A stretch of DNA of 29,791 bases from Ardenticatenales bacterium (lineage in GTDB: Bacteria; Chloroflexota; Anaerolineae; Promineifilales; Promineifilaceae), in assembly GCA_020634575.1 (NCBI GenBank), contig JACKBM010000067.1:1-29791 (forward strand). The letters are read 5' to 3'. Shown piece after piece: positions 1 through 8,754 of the stretch. The notes beneath the pieces are model-generated. The model ran no database searches and was not told the origin of the DNA. It worked only from the letters and a program-made list of their open reading frames with translations. How positions within the stretch are numbered: the stretch's first letter is position 1; every line of letters starts with the position of its first letter. Both the position numbers and the translations under genes were made by a program.

Positions 1-1
1 G

Positions 2-1633
2 ATCGGCAATGCGATTAAGTTTACTGAGGACGGCGAGGTGGTTGTAGTGGTTCAGGCAGAGACCCGGCCGGACGGCATGAGTATGCTGACCTTTACCGTG
101 CGCGATACCGGCATCGGTATTCCCGAAGACAGATTGCCACATCTGTTTAACTCATTTACGCAGGTGGATGGCACGGATGCGCGCAAATATGGCGGCACCG
201 GCCTGGGACTGGCCATCAGCAAGCAGCTGGTGGAGATGCTGGGCGGCGAGATCTGGGCCGAGAGCAGCCACGGCGAAGGCTCCGCCTTCCATTTCACCAT
301 CGTGGCCCGGCCGGATCGGGGCGACACCAGCCCGCTCAACCGGCCGATTCAGGCCCTTACAAATACCCGCGTCATCCTGGTTGATGAGCCATCAACGTCC
401 CGAGATGTGGTGACCCAGCAGCTGATTAACTGGGGGCTGCACATCGAGACGGCCAGCTCCTGCGGTGAGGCAATGGCCCGGCTGAACGCCAATCAATCGT
501 TTGACTTGCTAATCGTTGACCAGAAAGCGGCGGAGGCCAATGGCGGCCAGTTCATCAACCGGATTCGCAGCAACTTCATGCTCAGCCATCTGCCCATCAT
601 CATCATGGCGCATCTGGGCAAGTCGGTGTTGCCGGGCAAGGATGATATGGTCTCGGCCTACATCCCGAAACCGATCCGGCCGGCGCAACTGCACAATGTG
701 CTGCTTGAACTGCTTGTACAAGAGACGCCGGAAAACTTCCCGACACAGATTTTCAACAACAATACCCACCAGCTATTCGAGCTGGATGAGCGGATGGCGG
801 AACGCTTGCCTCTGCGCATCCTGCTGGCCGAGGACAACATCGTCAACCAGAAAGTGGCGCTCAGTATGTTGGCCCGGGTCGGCTACCGGGCAGACGTAGC
901 CGCCAACGGCCTTGAGGTTCTTTCCGCGCTTAACGGGATGACCTACGACGTCATCCTCATGGACATCCAGATGCCGGAAATGAGCGGTGTTGAGGCGACG
1001 CAGATCATTCGTGAGCGCTATGACGAGGCCAGCCGGCCGCGCATCATCGCCATGACAGCCAACGCCCTTTCCGGCGATCGCAAACGTTTTCTGGATGCCG
1101 GCATGGATGATTATGTGCCCAAGCCGGTGCGGGTTGAGGAGTTGGTTGAAGCGCTCTGGCGCTCCAGCCCAGGTGGTATCCCGGCCGATGCGCTGCTCAA
1201 TGGCTTGAGCCAGGATAATGGCCGCAACGAAATGCTCTTCCATTTTGACGAGGAAGAACCAGAGGAGCATCTGGATGCGGCGTGCGAGAAAAGCGTTGAT
1301 CTCGATGTGTTGCGCAGCATGGTTGGGGCGAACCAGTCTGAATTGATTCGCGAATTGGTCAACATTTACCTGGATGATGCCCACACCAACCTGATCGCCC
1401 TGGAAGCCGCGGCTGATGCCCGCAACCTCAAGGCGTTGATGGCATCCTGCCATGAATTCAAGGGCGCCAGCGCCAATGTGGGCGCCACCGAACTGGCCCG
1501 GCGCTGCCGTGTCCTCGAATATAACGCCAAGGAAGGGCGATTGGACGATGTGCCGGTCCTGTTTGCCGCCATCAAGGATGAATTTAGCCGGGTGGAGCGC
1601 TTCTTCCGCCATTTCCTGCGGCAGGAGTCGTGA
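2..1633 (+). CDS. Hybrid sensor histidine kinase, C-terminal part (HATPase-REC-REC-HPt), 5' truncated by window edge
   Basis: The frame is open from the first bases and begins inside the kinase N box (IGNAIKFT), so the sensor and HisKA parts lie outside the window. Visible in order are the G1 box DTGIGIP, an F box (LFNSFTQ), the G2 box GTGLGLAISK, a first receiver with a plausible phosphoacceptor (LLIVDQ) and lysine (IPKPIRP), and a second canonical receiver (LAEDN, LMDIQMPEMSG with the Asp codon at 962-964, KPVR). An HPt domain ends the protein; its histidine is in CHEFKGAS (codon 1451-1453). This is a multistep phosphorelay kinase. Its architecture matches the hybrid kinase at 6235-8751, which suggests paralogy. 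It ends 8 bp from the convergent LytTR gene. The first internal ATG (38) is not the real start. Confidence 0.95.
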   Translation: MGNAIKFTEDGEVVVVVQAETRPDGMSMLTFTVRDTGIGIPEDRLPHLFNSFTQVDGTDARKYGGTGLGLAISKQLVEMLGGEIWAESSHGEGSAFHFTIVARPDRGDTSPLNRPIQALTNTRVILVDEPSTSRDVVTQQLINWGLHIETASSCGEAMARLNANQSFDLLIVDQKAAEANGGQFINRIRSNFMLSHLPIIIMAHLGKSVLPGKDDMVSAYIPKPIRPAQLHNVLLELLVQETPENFPTQIFNNNTHQLFELDERMAERLPLRILLAEDNIVNQKVALSMLARVGYRADVAANGLEVLSALNGMTYDVILMDIQMPEMSGVEATQIIRERYDEASRPRIIAMTANALSGDRKRFLDAGMDDYVPKPVRVEELVEALWRSSPGGIPADALLNGLSQDNGRNEMLFHFDEEEPEEHLDAACEKSVDLDVLRSMVGANQSELIRELVNIYLDDAHTNLIALEAAADARNLKALMASCHEFKGASANVGATELARRCRVLEYNAKEGRLDDVPVLFAAIKDEFSRVERFFRHFLRQES

Positions 1634-1641
1634 TCAGTAAG

Positions 1642-2412
1642 TTAGCTCAGCCAATCTTTGAGGATCTTGCCATATTGGCGCGACATTGGTAACTCCGTGC
1701 CCGCCTCATCGCGCAGCCGCACGATGTAGGTGCCTGAGAAGTACGGCACCACCTCGGCGATGTAATCCAGATTGACCAGGTACGCTTTGTGGATACGCGC
1801 GAAGTTTTGTTCAGCCAGGCGACTTTCCAGCTCTTTGATGGTATAGCGCAACTGTAATTTGTTTTCATCCGTGCCCCGCGCAAACACCTTTTTGTCCTCA
1901 GCCTCGATATATTTAATCTCATCGTAGCCAAGCAAGGCGAAGTTGCCATTGGGCAGTTCGCCCCAGAGTTTGCTGCGCGCGCCTTGCGCCGGCCCGTTCT
2001 GACGGATGTAGTCGCGCAGCGCTTCATGGTGCGACTGCAAGACATCCCGCTTCTGCAGAAGCTCTCGTACGCGCAGCATCGATTGGGCCAGACGCTTTTC
2101 CTGGAACGGTTTGACGATGTAATCAAGCGCCGCCAGTTCGAATGCCTTGATGGCATGTTTGTCGTAGGCAGTGGCGAAAATGATCAGGGGCGGCTCGGCT
2201 TTGCCCGCCAACAGGCTGGCGGTGGTGATGCCATCCAGACCAGGCATGTTGATATCCAGAAAGACAACGTCGACGGCCGTAGCGCTGATGAGTTGCAGCG
2301 CTTCCTGACCATTGCGGGCTTCAGAGAAGGTAGCCGCCGGCTCGAGGTCCTGGAGAATGTAGCGCAGTTCGCCGCGGGCCGGCTTCTCGTCGTCAACGAT
2401 CAGGATATGCAT
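1642..2412 (-). CDS. LytTR-family response regulator (REC + LytTR DNA-binding)
   Basis: This 256-aa protein has an N-terminal receiver with the acidic pair D7/D8, phosphoacceptor D53 in FLDINMPGLDG, and K101 in the IVKPF motif. After a linker, a LytTR domain runs from about residue 148 to the end (ELPNGNFALLGYDEIKYIEAEDKKVF, then ARIHKAYLVNLDYI and the LPMSRQY motif). Regulators of the LytR/AlgR family bind direct repeats upstream of their targets. The start codon lies inside the 3' end of the kinase gene upstream (20-bp overlap), so the pair is translationally coupled and almost certainly a cognate two-component system. The target genes cannot be told from the sequence. Confidence 0.96.
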   Translation of the reverse strand: MHILIVDDEKPARGELRYILQDLEPAATFSEARNGQEALQLISATAVDVVFLDINMPGLDGITTASLLAGKAEPPLIIFATAYDKHAIKAFELAALDYIVKPFQEKRLAQSMLRVRELLQKRDVLQSHHEALRDYIRQNGPAQGARSKLWGELPNGNFALLGYDEIKYIEAEDKKVFARGTDENKLQLRYTIKELESRLAEQNFARIHKAYLVNLDYIAEVVPYFSGTYIVRLRDEAGTELPMSRQYGKILKDWLS

Positions 2413-3943
2413 GGCCTTCTGGCTCCAGGGGCAATTTGATGATCACGGTCGAGCCGCTGCCAATCTCTGACTGGATGATGAGGCCGTACGTGGGGCCATA
2501 CAGCGTGCGCAGCCGTTCGTCGATATTGCGCAGGCCGATGGATTCCCGTTTTTTACCGGCCGGATCTATCTCCCGCTGGCCACCCTCCCGCCAGCGCGCC
2601 AGCTCACCCGGATCAAAGCCAGCGCCATCATCCTGCACCTGGATGATGAGATCATTCAGACTACGGTTGATGATGATATGCAGCCGGCCGCCTTCTTCCT
2701 GCGTGGCCAGGCCATGGACCACCGCGTTTTCCACAATGGGCTGTAAAAACAGCGTGGGCACCTCATGATCAAGGAGCTCCGGCGCCATGTTGGTCCAGAT
2801 GACCTGCAAGCGCTCATCCAGCCGCGCCTGTTCCAGGGCCAGATAGGCCCGGGCATAGCTGATTTCGTCTTGCAGGGGGACCAACTCGCCGGCTTGCAGG
2901 GAACGCTGAAAAATCTCGGAGAGGTGACCGAGCAGCTCACGGGCCGTCTCTGGGTCCGTGCGTACAAAATAGCGAATGGTATTGATCGAATTGAAGAGAA
3001 AATGCGGGTTGATCTGAGCCCGCAAGGCGGTGAGCTTGGCCTGCGTCAGGGCCAGTTCGGCCTGGGCCAGTTCCAGCCGCGCCTGGTCAGCCTGTTGGCG
3101 GCCCGCTTCGGCCTGGACACTCTGGGCGGTCATGACAAAAAAGATGAGGGCCAGCGAGGTGATGACCAGGTTGGGCAGCAGAATGGTGACATACCATTCA
3201 GCGCCCCATTCAGACAGCATAGCGAAAGCGACAATGCTGACTTCGGCCACAATGGCCATGCGCAGGGCATTGGCCGGCAAATAGCGCCTGGCGCCGAGCA
3301 GTTCGGCCCAGAGACCAATGACGGTACCCAGCCAGATGGCGCCCAGAACGCGCGGGCGAAACAGAAAATAGTCAAACAGGATGTCGGCGAAGCTGAGATT
3401 GGCCGTCTCGGCGGTGTGAAACAGGAGAATATCCATGCCGCCCATCAGCACAAAAGAGAACAGGCCCAGGATAAGACCGGCCGGCCATCCACCCAGCAAA
3501 CCAGCCACGATGACAAAGAAAAAGCCAAAAGAGACCTGGCTGCCATCCAGGAAACGGGTGAAACCGAAGCGATACAGGCCAAAGAGCAGTTGCAAGACAA
3601 TCAGGGCCAGGATCAGTTTGAGGGTATCGGCCGGTTCCCGTTTTTCGCTGGTGACCAGCCGGCGGAAAAGCGGGGTACGGCTGAAGAGAAAAAGGAGCAC
3701 AATCGGGACCAGAAGCTCCTGAAACGCGACGCCGAACAGGTACGGTTCAAAATCGAAATTTTCAGCCAGCAGGGAAGCTTCCAGCGGCTGCAGATCAAAA
3801 TTCCAGCGCAGGAACGAGAGCAGCAGCAGCATGAGCAGCGTGGCAATGAGAATGCTGCCCTGCCGTCTCAGACGAGGCGAGGCGAGCCAGCGTACCAGCA
3901 GGCTATCAGCGGAGAAAGGTGTTTCTTGGTTGGTCGTGGCCAT
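2393..3943 (-). CDS. LytS-type membrane sensor histidine kinase
   Basis: This 516-aa protein has about seven hydrophobic segments in its first 272 residues (near 30-46, 70-89, 107-126, 137-168, 198-215, 228-245 and 252-272). One segment, GGWPAGLILGLFSFVLMGG, resembles the glycine-rich part of 5TM-LYT sensors. A coiled-coil linker (about 275-305) leads to the His_kinase motif with H314 in INPHFLFNSINTI. The ATPase region follows: N box PIVENAVVHG (N406), G1 DDGAGFD, and the late glycine motif IGLRNIDERL. It presumably phosphorylates the LytTR regulator encoded immediately downstream with overlap. The signal is unknown; family members sense membrane or small-molecule cues. The long open frame on the opposite strand is a shadow. 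Confidence 0.95.
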   Translation of the reverse strand: MATTNQETPFSADSLLVRWLASPRLRRQGSILIATLLMLLLLSFLRWNFDLQPLEASLLAENFDFEPYLFGVAFQELLVPIVLLFLFSRTPLFRRLVTSEKREPADTLKLILALIVLQLLFGLYRFGFTRFLDGSQVSFGFFFVIVAGLLGGWPAGLILGLFSFVLMGGMDILLFHTAETANLSFADILFDYFLFRPRVLGAIWLGTVIGLWAELLGARRYLPANALRMAIVAEVSIVAFAMLSEWGAEWYVTILLPNLVITSLALIFFVMTAQSVQAEAGRQQADQARLELAQAELALTQAKLTALRAQINPHFLFNSINTIRYFVRTDPETARELLGHLSEIFQRSLQAGELVPLQDEISYARAYLALEQARLDERLQVIWTNMAPELLDHEVPTLFLQPIVENAVVHGLATQEEGGRLHIIINRSLNDLIIQVQDDGAGFDPGELARWREGGQREIDPAGKKRESIGLRNIDERLRTLYGPTYGLIIQSEIGSGSTVIIKLPLEPEGHAYPDR

Positions 3944-4033
3944 AATTCCAGCTCAAGCATGCCATGGTGGACAGCAAACGGCAAGTATCCCGGCTTAACT
4001 GGTTGTGAGCGGGGCTGACTGGTTGTCCGGCAA

Positions 4034-4043
4034 ACCGGCCGGT
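4034..4043. repeat. ACCGGCCGGT palindrome (one of 13 exact copies)
   Basis: This 10-bp perfect palindrome recurs at starts 4034, 5315, 8863, 10251, 11183, 12081, 12981, 15220, 18508, 18780, 21436, 22359 and 28047. Many one-mismatch relatives share the CCGGCCGG or GGCCGG core. Most copies lie inside genes of different families and in different frames; 4034 and 21436 are intergenic. Base composition alone predicts well under one copy in this length. The pattern resembles HIP1 in cyanobacteria, but the role is unknown. Confidence 0.9.
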
Positions 4044-4049
4044 CTCCGG

Positions 4050-4055
4050 TACAAT
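4050..4055 (+). promoter_or_regulatory. Possible -10 box (TACAAT) for a leaderless J-protein transcript
   Basis: TACAAT lies six bases before the ATG at 4062, so transcription from it would begin at or near the start codon. No Shine-Dalgarno sequence is visible before that ATG and no good -35 box is present. A leaderless message is an inference. Confidence 0.3.
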
Positions 4056-4061
4056 AACGCC

Positions 4062-4862
4062 ATGAACCCGCTTAGCCCCGCAGTCCCCGATCCCAACCGG
4101 GCCGATCTGAACCAACAGTTGCAGGCAGCGCAGCAAGAGTTAGTTGCGGCGGAAAAGGCATTGGCTGAAGAGCAGGCCACCATCAACGCCTTCCGCATGC
4201 AGGCGCGCCTTAAACTAGGGGCTACGCTGGACGAGCTGCTGGAACTGCACGCCCAATGGCAGGCGCTTTTGATTGCCCGTCGTCTTGAAGAGGCAGGGCT
4301 CCCATTTGATCCGAGTGACCCGTTTGGTTGGGAGGACAGTGTGGCCGCGGCGGGCGATGAACTGGACGTTGATGGCACGTTGGCCGGGGAGCTGGCAGGT
4401 TGGCAACCCTCGGCCCGCGATGCTGCTGCGGAGAAGCGGCTGTTTCGCGAGCTGGCCCGCCGCTTTCATCCGGACCTGGGTGGCGGCGACGGGGAACGGG
4501 CCTACCGGACATCGATCATGGCGGCAGTTAATGAGGCCTATGCCAATAATGATCTGGAGACCTTGCGCGACCTGGCTGGCGAGCCGGACCCGGCTGCGAT
4601 CCTCGAACGCACCGCCTCACGATCCGCGCCGCTGCGCCGTTTGCAGGAGCGGCTACACGCCTGCCAGCGTCGCCAGCGCAAGGTTGTGCGTCAGTTGCAG
4701 GCGTTGCGCCAGGAGACAAGCGCCCGGCTGTGGCGCCGGGCGATGGTCGTGGAAGCGGGGGGCGGTCATTGGTGGGAAGAGGTTGCCCGGGAGCTGGCCG
4801 CCGAAGCGGCCAGGCTCCGCGCTGATTTAGAGACCTGGCAAACCGAGTCGGGTCGCCAGTGA
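4062..4862 (+). CDS. J-domain protein with flanking coiled coils
   Basis: The protein has 266 aa from the ATG at 4062; an in-frame ATG at 4005 would add 19 residues with no family-like character. Residues 15-75 form a coiled coil. A J-like domain spans about 122-170 (EKRLFRELARRFHPDLGGG...VNEAYANNDLETLRDL), with the HPD signature at 136-138. A basic helical coiled coil follows (185-260). J domains stimulate Hsp70 ATPase. The central position and lack of zinc fingers or a substrate-binding domain separate this from true DnaJ, so it is a specialised co-chaperone-like protein of unknown client. Its last 36 bp overlap the 3' end of the convergent FHA gene. Confidence 0.85.
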   Translation: MNPLSPAVPDPNRADLNQQLQAAQQELVAAEKALAEEQATINAFRMQARLKLGATLDELLELHAQWQALLIARRLEEAGLPFDPSDPFGWEDSVAAAGDELDVDGTLAGELAGWQPSARDAAAEKRLFRELARRFHPDLGGGDGERAYRTSIMAAVNEAYANNDLETLRDLAGEPDPAAILERTASRSAPLRRLQERLHACQRRQRKVVRQLQALRQETSARLWRRAMVVEAGGGHWWEEVARELAAEAARLRADLETWQTESGRQ

Positions 4863-6092
4863 AAGCAGTTCCTCGCTGCCATTAAACAACCCGGCCAGTG
4901 AAGCCACAATTTGCTCCTGGAACAGTTCCCAACTGTTTATGGCCAGTAGCCCAACCAGCAAAAACATCACAACCAGCACAGCCGCCAGGGGGAGCACCCA
5001 GGCGGGGGCCACAGGCTGAACCTGGATGGTGCCCTGATGGCGCTGCTGGCCCTGATTGCCGCGCACCGTTAAAGTGAAGGGCAACGTCTCGCGCCGGCCC
5101 AGGAGGGGGCGGCGCCGGGGCTGGATCTGGTAGGGGACCACCGTGCGCTCACCAGCGCCCAACTCGATAGGTTCGGCTGGCTGGTGCAGGCGTAATCTGT
5201 TGTCCTGGTCGGTCAGCTCAAGCTGGTAACGCCCTGGTGTCTGGCTGCCGTTTTTAATGAGCAGCCGGCCTTCGCCATTGGCGGGCAGGCGGGCTGGTTT
5301 GAGCTGGCTCTGGAACCGGCCGGTTGCCGTCACCGTGAGTGCCAATGTCTCTGTGGCCAGGCTCGGGCCTGTCGCTGTAAGCAGTTCGAGCTGCAATACG
5401 TATTTGCCTGGTTGCGTGAGGCTAACGGCCGGTGGGTGGATGGCAACAGTCACCTGGCTGCTTTGCCCGGCTGCCAGATGTAGCTGGCGGTGCGGCATGG
5501 TCACCCAGGTGAAGGGCAGGCCAGTTTGGGCCAGGGCCCCGCAGATGGGTAGGTCACCCTCGTTGCGGACCGTGACAGCCAGGTTGCGGCGCTCACCTGG
5601 CGCCAGCGCCAGCGCTGCTTCTGGGAGCCGGAGGCTGGCTGCCGGACGTGGTGCCGGGGCCGCGATGGGGGCCGCGATACTGGTCGGGGGCCGGGTAATC
5701 GGCTCCTCATTCTGGCTGAGTAAAGGGGCCGGTGTTGACAGCAGATGTTCGGGACTGCCCAGGGGGCTGGCTGCCAGCGGGTTGGGGCGGAGCGCCAGTT
5801 CAAACCTGTCAATGCGGAGAGTCTCGCCCAGTCGCCAGGCGAATGGTTTATGGGCCGGCAACTGCCGGCCATTGAGGGCTGTACCATTCGTGCTACCAAG
5901 GTCGGCGACGCGCCAGCCTTTGTCACTATAACGAATGACAGCATGTCGCTTGGAGACACGGCCGCTATTGAGGACGATGTCATTTTGGGAGGAGCGACCG
6001 ATGGTAATCGGCCGGTCGCCAATCTCAAACAGGGACTCGGCCTGATTGGGTTGATAGAGGACGACAAATCCGTTAACTTCTGAACCTGACAT
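4827..6092 (-). CDS. FHA-domain protein with C-terminal membrane anchor
   Basis: The start is placed at the internal ATG (MSGSEVNGF), giving 421 aa; an upstream in-frame ATG at 6134 adds only a low-complexity Gly/Pro stretch. An FHA domain spans about 10-101, with GRSSQNDIVL, SKRH and DLGSTNGTALNG, the residues that bind phosphothreonine. A proline/alanine-rich linker (about 103-150) leads to a region of about 220 residues with two apparent beta-rich repeats resembling CARDB-like modules (LAVTVRNEGDLPICG; AGQSSQVTVAIHP). One hydrophobic segment lies near the C terminus (PLAAVLVVMFLLVGLLAIN). It probably docks phosphorylated partners at the membrane, though no Ser/Thr kinase is encoded nearby. 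The 3' end overlaps the convergent J-protein gene. Confidence 0.88.
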   Translation of the reverse strand: MSGSEVNGFVVLYQPNQAESLFEIGDRPITIGRSSQNDIVLNSGRVSKRHAVIRYSDKGWRVADLGSTNGTALNGRQLPAHKPFAWRLGETLRIDRFELALRPNPLAASPLGSPEHLLSTPAPLLSQNEEPITRPPTSIAAPIAAPAPRPAASLRLPEAALALAPGERRNLAVTVRNEGDLPICGALAQTGLPFTWVTMPHRQLHLAAGQSSQVTVAIHPPAVSLTQPGKYVLQLELLTATGPSLATETLALTVTATGRFQSQLKPARLPANGEGRLLIKNGSQTPGRYQLELTDQDNRLRLHQPAEPIELGAGERTVVPYQIQPRRRPLLGRRETLPFTLTVRGNQGQQRHQGTIQVQPVAPAWVLPLAAVLVVMFLLVGLLAINSWELFQEQIVASLAGLFNGSEELLSLATRLGLPGL

Positions 6093-6234
6093 AATTCCCT
6101 GACCTTGTGGGCCTGGCCCACCTGGATGAGCCAATTGGCCTGGCTCGTCGCTATGTCAGGGTAAACGAAAGTTCAATCGTTTTTCCGGCATCCCGGTCCG
6201 CCGGCGTTTTGATACGTTAACTTAGCACAGCCGG

Positions 6235-8751
6235 CTAGGGCAGATGCGGCTGCAGGGCATTTTGCACCCGGGCGTATTCGCTCTCAATCTGGTGCAGCCT
6301 GGCATGGGCCTGGCTCAGGTCGCCGTTACGCGCATCCATTTCCAGGCTGGCGCAGCTGGTAGACAGCTGGGTGGCGGCAATGGAGGCGCTGGAACCTTTC
6401 AGCGAATGGGCCCATTCCCGGACACGGCCGGCATCATCTTCATTAATTGCCACTCTTAATTCGCTGATCTGGTCTTGCGCTTGCTCAATAAAAATCTCGG
6501 CCAGCTCGGCGAGTAAATCAAAAGCGTCTTCACCGATCATTTCTTCTAGCTCGGCGAAGTTGATAGGGGATGTCGTATCGTTATGAGGCATCATACTGAA
6601 TTCTCCTGCACTGTCACCAATATCATCATCAAGTTCAGGTATCTCGAGGGTTGGAGTATTGGTCAGGACTTGCTCCAATTCTGGAAGTCGTACGGGTTTG
6701 CTGATATAGGCATTCATGCCGGCTGTCAGGCAGCGTTCCCGGTCGCCCTTAAGGGCGTTGGCTGTCATGGCGACGATGTACGGTTGTCGCTCTGGCGCCA
6801 GCTCGGCGCGAATGATAGTGGTGGCGGTGATGCCATCCATTACCGGCATCTGGACATCCATAAAGACCAGGTCAAAGGGATGTTCCTGCAAAATGCTTAT
6901 GGCCTGGGCGCCGTTTTCGGCGTGGATCGCGCTGTAGCCAAAGCGCTGTAACATGCGCGTGGCCACTTTCCGATTAACGGCGTTGTCTTCGACCAGCAAG
7001 ATGCGCAACGGTTTCTCGCTGCCGTGCACCGTCTGCACCTTTTGGGCTGGATTGAGTACGGGTGCTGGTTTGCTGATATCGTTTTGATTGATCAGGGCCA
7101 CGATCGTTTCAAACAGATTGGCAGGCTTGATGGGACGGCGCAAAAAGCCAACATGATCCATGTCGATGTGGTCCAATTTCCTGTTGAGGTTGCCCACGAC
7201 GACAATTGGCGTGTGATGATGCTGTTGCAGCGCGGTCAGCAAAGCTACATCCAGCTCCAGTTGCCAGGTATCCACGATGATCAGGTTGAAGTGGCCCATC
7301 CCTGTCAGATTGAGTAGCGCTGTCTCGCCGTTGCTACGCAGAATTTGGGCTGCTCCCCAGGTTGTCAGTAGCGCCTCGATCTGGGCCGCTGAATCGCCTT
7401 CATTGGCAATCAACAAGATTTCCCTGTCGGCAAAGTCAGCGTGTGCTTTGCTGAGGTAACTGAAGGTGGAGGGTTGCACAACGGCCAGGGGTGTTTCGAA
7501 GGTGAAGGTCGAGCCTTGATGCACCACACTTTCTACCCAAATACGGCCACCCATCATTTCGACGAGACGCTTGCTGATGGCCAATCCCAGACCAGTGCCG
7601 CCAAATTCCCGGGTGATGGAGGCGTCGGCCTGGCTGAACGACTCAAACAGGCTGTCGAGGCGATGGGCGGGAATGCCAATACCGGTGTCGCGCACAGAGA
7701 CCTGGACGGTGCACCGATCAAATGCCAGCCCTATGACCTTGACCTGAATGGCGACGGCGCCGTTATAGGTAAATTTGAGCGCGTTGCCGATCAAGTTCAG
7801 CAAAATCTGGCGGAATCGGGTGACGTCGCCCAGGACAACATCAGGCAGCGCGGTGTCGATCTGGCAAAGCAGGTCCAGCTCTTTGTCAACAGCCTTGGTG
7901 ACCAAAAGCTCAACGGTTTCCCAGACTGTCTGGCGCAAATCAAAGGGCTCTTCCTCAAGTTCCAGTTTGCCGGCTTCGATCTTGGACAGATCCAGGATTT
8001 CATTAATGATGGCTAAAAGGGCATCGCCGCTGGTGCGGATAGTATCCAGGAAGTCACGCTGCTCCGGGTCCAACCTTGTGTCCATGAGCAGCCCCGCCAG
8101 CCCAATGATGGCGTTAAGTGGCGTCCGGATTTCGTGGCTCATGTTGGCCAAAAATTCTGATTTAGCCAGGTTGGCCCGCTCAGCAGCTAGCTTGGCTTCG
8201 GTCAGGCGCTGTTCATGTTCGATCTGTTTGCTGATATCGCGAACCAACGCCATAAATAGTTTCTGGTTCTCCATTTCAAGGCTGGTGACATGGAGCGTGA
8301 GGGGAAATTCACCCTGAGGATTCCGGCCGGTTATCTGCCAATTGCCCTCTTCGATGGGCACCTGCAGATCCGGGAAAAGGTCTTTGATGGTGAGATCCCG
8401 GGGAAAGTTGATCGGGACATTGAACATCCGGGCCGCCGTCTGGTTCAGGCAGTCCAATTGGCCGTCGGTATGAAAAATGACAATACCTTCGACCGTATTG
8501 TTCATGATGGTCTGCAGCTTGTCGCGCTGCATGGTGATGATGTTGGACGACGCCTGCTGAAGATCAGCATAGAGCAGTTCCATCTCCTCACTGGAGACGG
8601 AGAGAGAACGTTCCAATAGATAGCGATCCTGGTCAGATTGCTGGTAAGTGGAATCGATGCGTGCCAGGAGTGCCTGCCAGGCGTCGGCATCGGGAGCGGA
8701 TTGTTGGCTTATGCCCAGGCGGCGCAGTTGACGAGCCAATGTTCGATGCAC
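6235..8751 (-). CDS. Hybrid sensor histidine kinase (PAS-HisKA-HATPase-REC*-REC-HPt)
   Basis: An 838-aa soluble kinase with a GTG start. An N-terminal helical region (about 1-80) precedes a PAS-like domain (about 82-175). HisKA follows with H206 in NMSHEIRTPL, then HATPase with N323 (N box), DTGIGIP (355-361) and GTGLGL (385-390). The first receiver (about 443-556) is degenerate: the acidic pair is replaced (LLIANEGD) and the lysine site reads LRRP, although a D remains in LIIVDT. The second receiver is canonical (VEDN, D632 in FMDVQMPVMDG, K685). The HPt histidine is H782 in AHSLKGSS. The gene starts 3 bp after the FIST gene stop, with its ribosome site (GAGGTG) inside that gene, so input probably comes from the FIST protein. 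No membrane segment is visible. Confidence 0.96.
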   Translation of the reverse strand: MHRTLARQLRRLGISQQSAPDADAWQALLARIDSTYQQSDQDRYLLERSLSVSSEEMELLYADLQQASSNIITMQRDKLQTIMNNTVEGIVIFHTDGQLDCLNQTAARMFNVPINFPRDLTIKDLFPDLQVPIEEGNWQITGRNPQGEFPLTLHVTSLEMENQKLFMALVRDISKQIEHEQRLTEAKLAAERANLAKSEFLANMSHEIRTPLNAIIGLAGLLMDTRLDPEQRDFLDTIRTSGDALLAIINEILDLSKIEAGKLELEEEPFDLRQTVWETVELLVTKAVDKELDLLCQIDTALPDVVLGDVTRFRQILLNLIGNALKFTYNGAVAIQVKVIGLAFDRCTVQVSVRDTGIGIPAHRLDSLFESFSQADASITREFGGTGLGLAISKRLVEMMGGRIWVESVVHQGSTFTFETPLAVVQPSTFSYLSKAHADFADREILLIANEGDSAAQIEALLTTWGAAQILRSNGETALLNLTGMGHFNLIIVDTWQLELDVALLTALQQHHHTPIVVVGNLNRKLDHIDMDHVGFLRRPIKPANLFETIVALINQNDISKPAPVLNPAQKVQTVHGSEKPLRILLVEDNAVNRKVATRMLQRFGYSAIHAENGAQAISILQEHPFDLVFMDVQMPVMDGITATTIIRAELAPERQPYIVAMTANALKGDRERCLTAGMNAYISKPVRLPELEQVLTNTPTLEIPELDDDIGDSAGEFSMMPHNDTTSPINFAELEEMIGEDAFDLLAELAEIFIEQAQDQISELRVAINEDDAGRVREWAHSLKGSSASIAATQLSTSCASLEMDARNGDLSQAHARLHQIESEYARVQNALQPHLP

Positions 8752-8754
8752 GCC

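Noticed and set aside
773..1612. 279-codon minus-strand frame
   Set aside because: It lies opposite the receiver and HPt domains of the hybrid kinase and has no recognisable features.
2765..4018. 417-codon open frame on the plus strand
   Set aside because: It is antisense to the LytS-type kinase, whose motifs are all intact; its composition (Gln, Gly and charged residues) is typical of a shadow frame.
6150..6234. CCGGC...GCCGG hairpin as terminator of the hybrid kinase
   Set aside because: The bases following it on the minus strand are A-rich, not T-rich, and the stem is short; similar GC hairpins are common here.
7441..8016. 191-codon plus-strand frame
   Set aside because: It is antisense to the HATPase region of the complete hybrid kinase.
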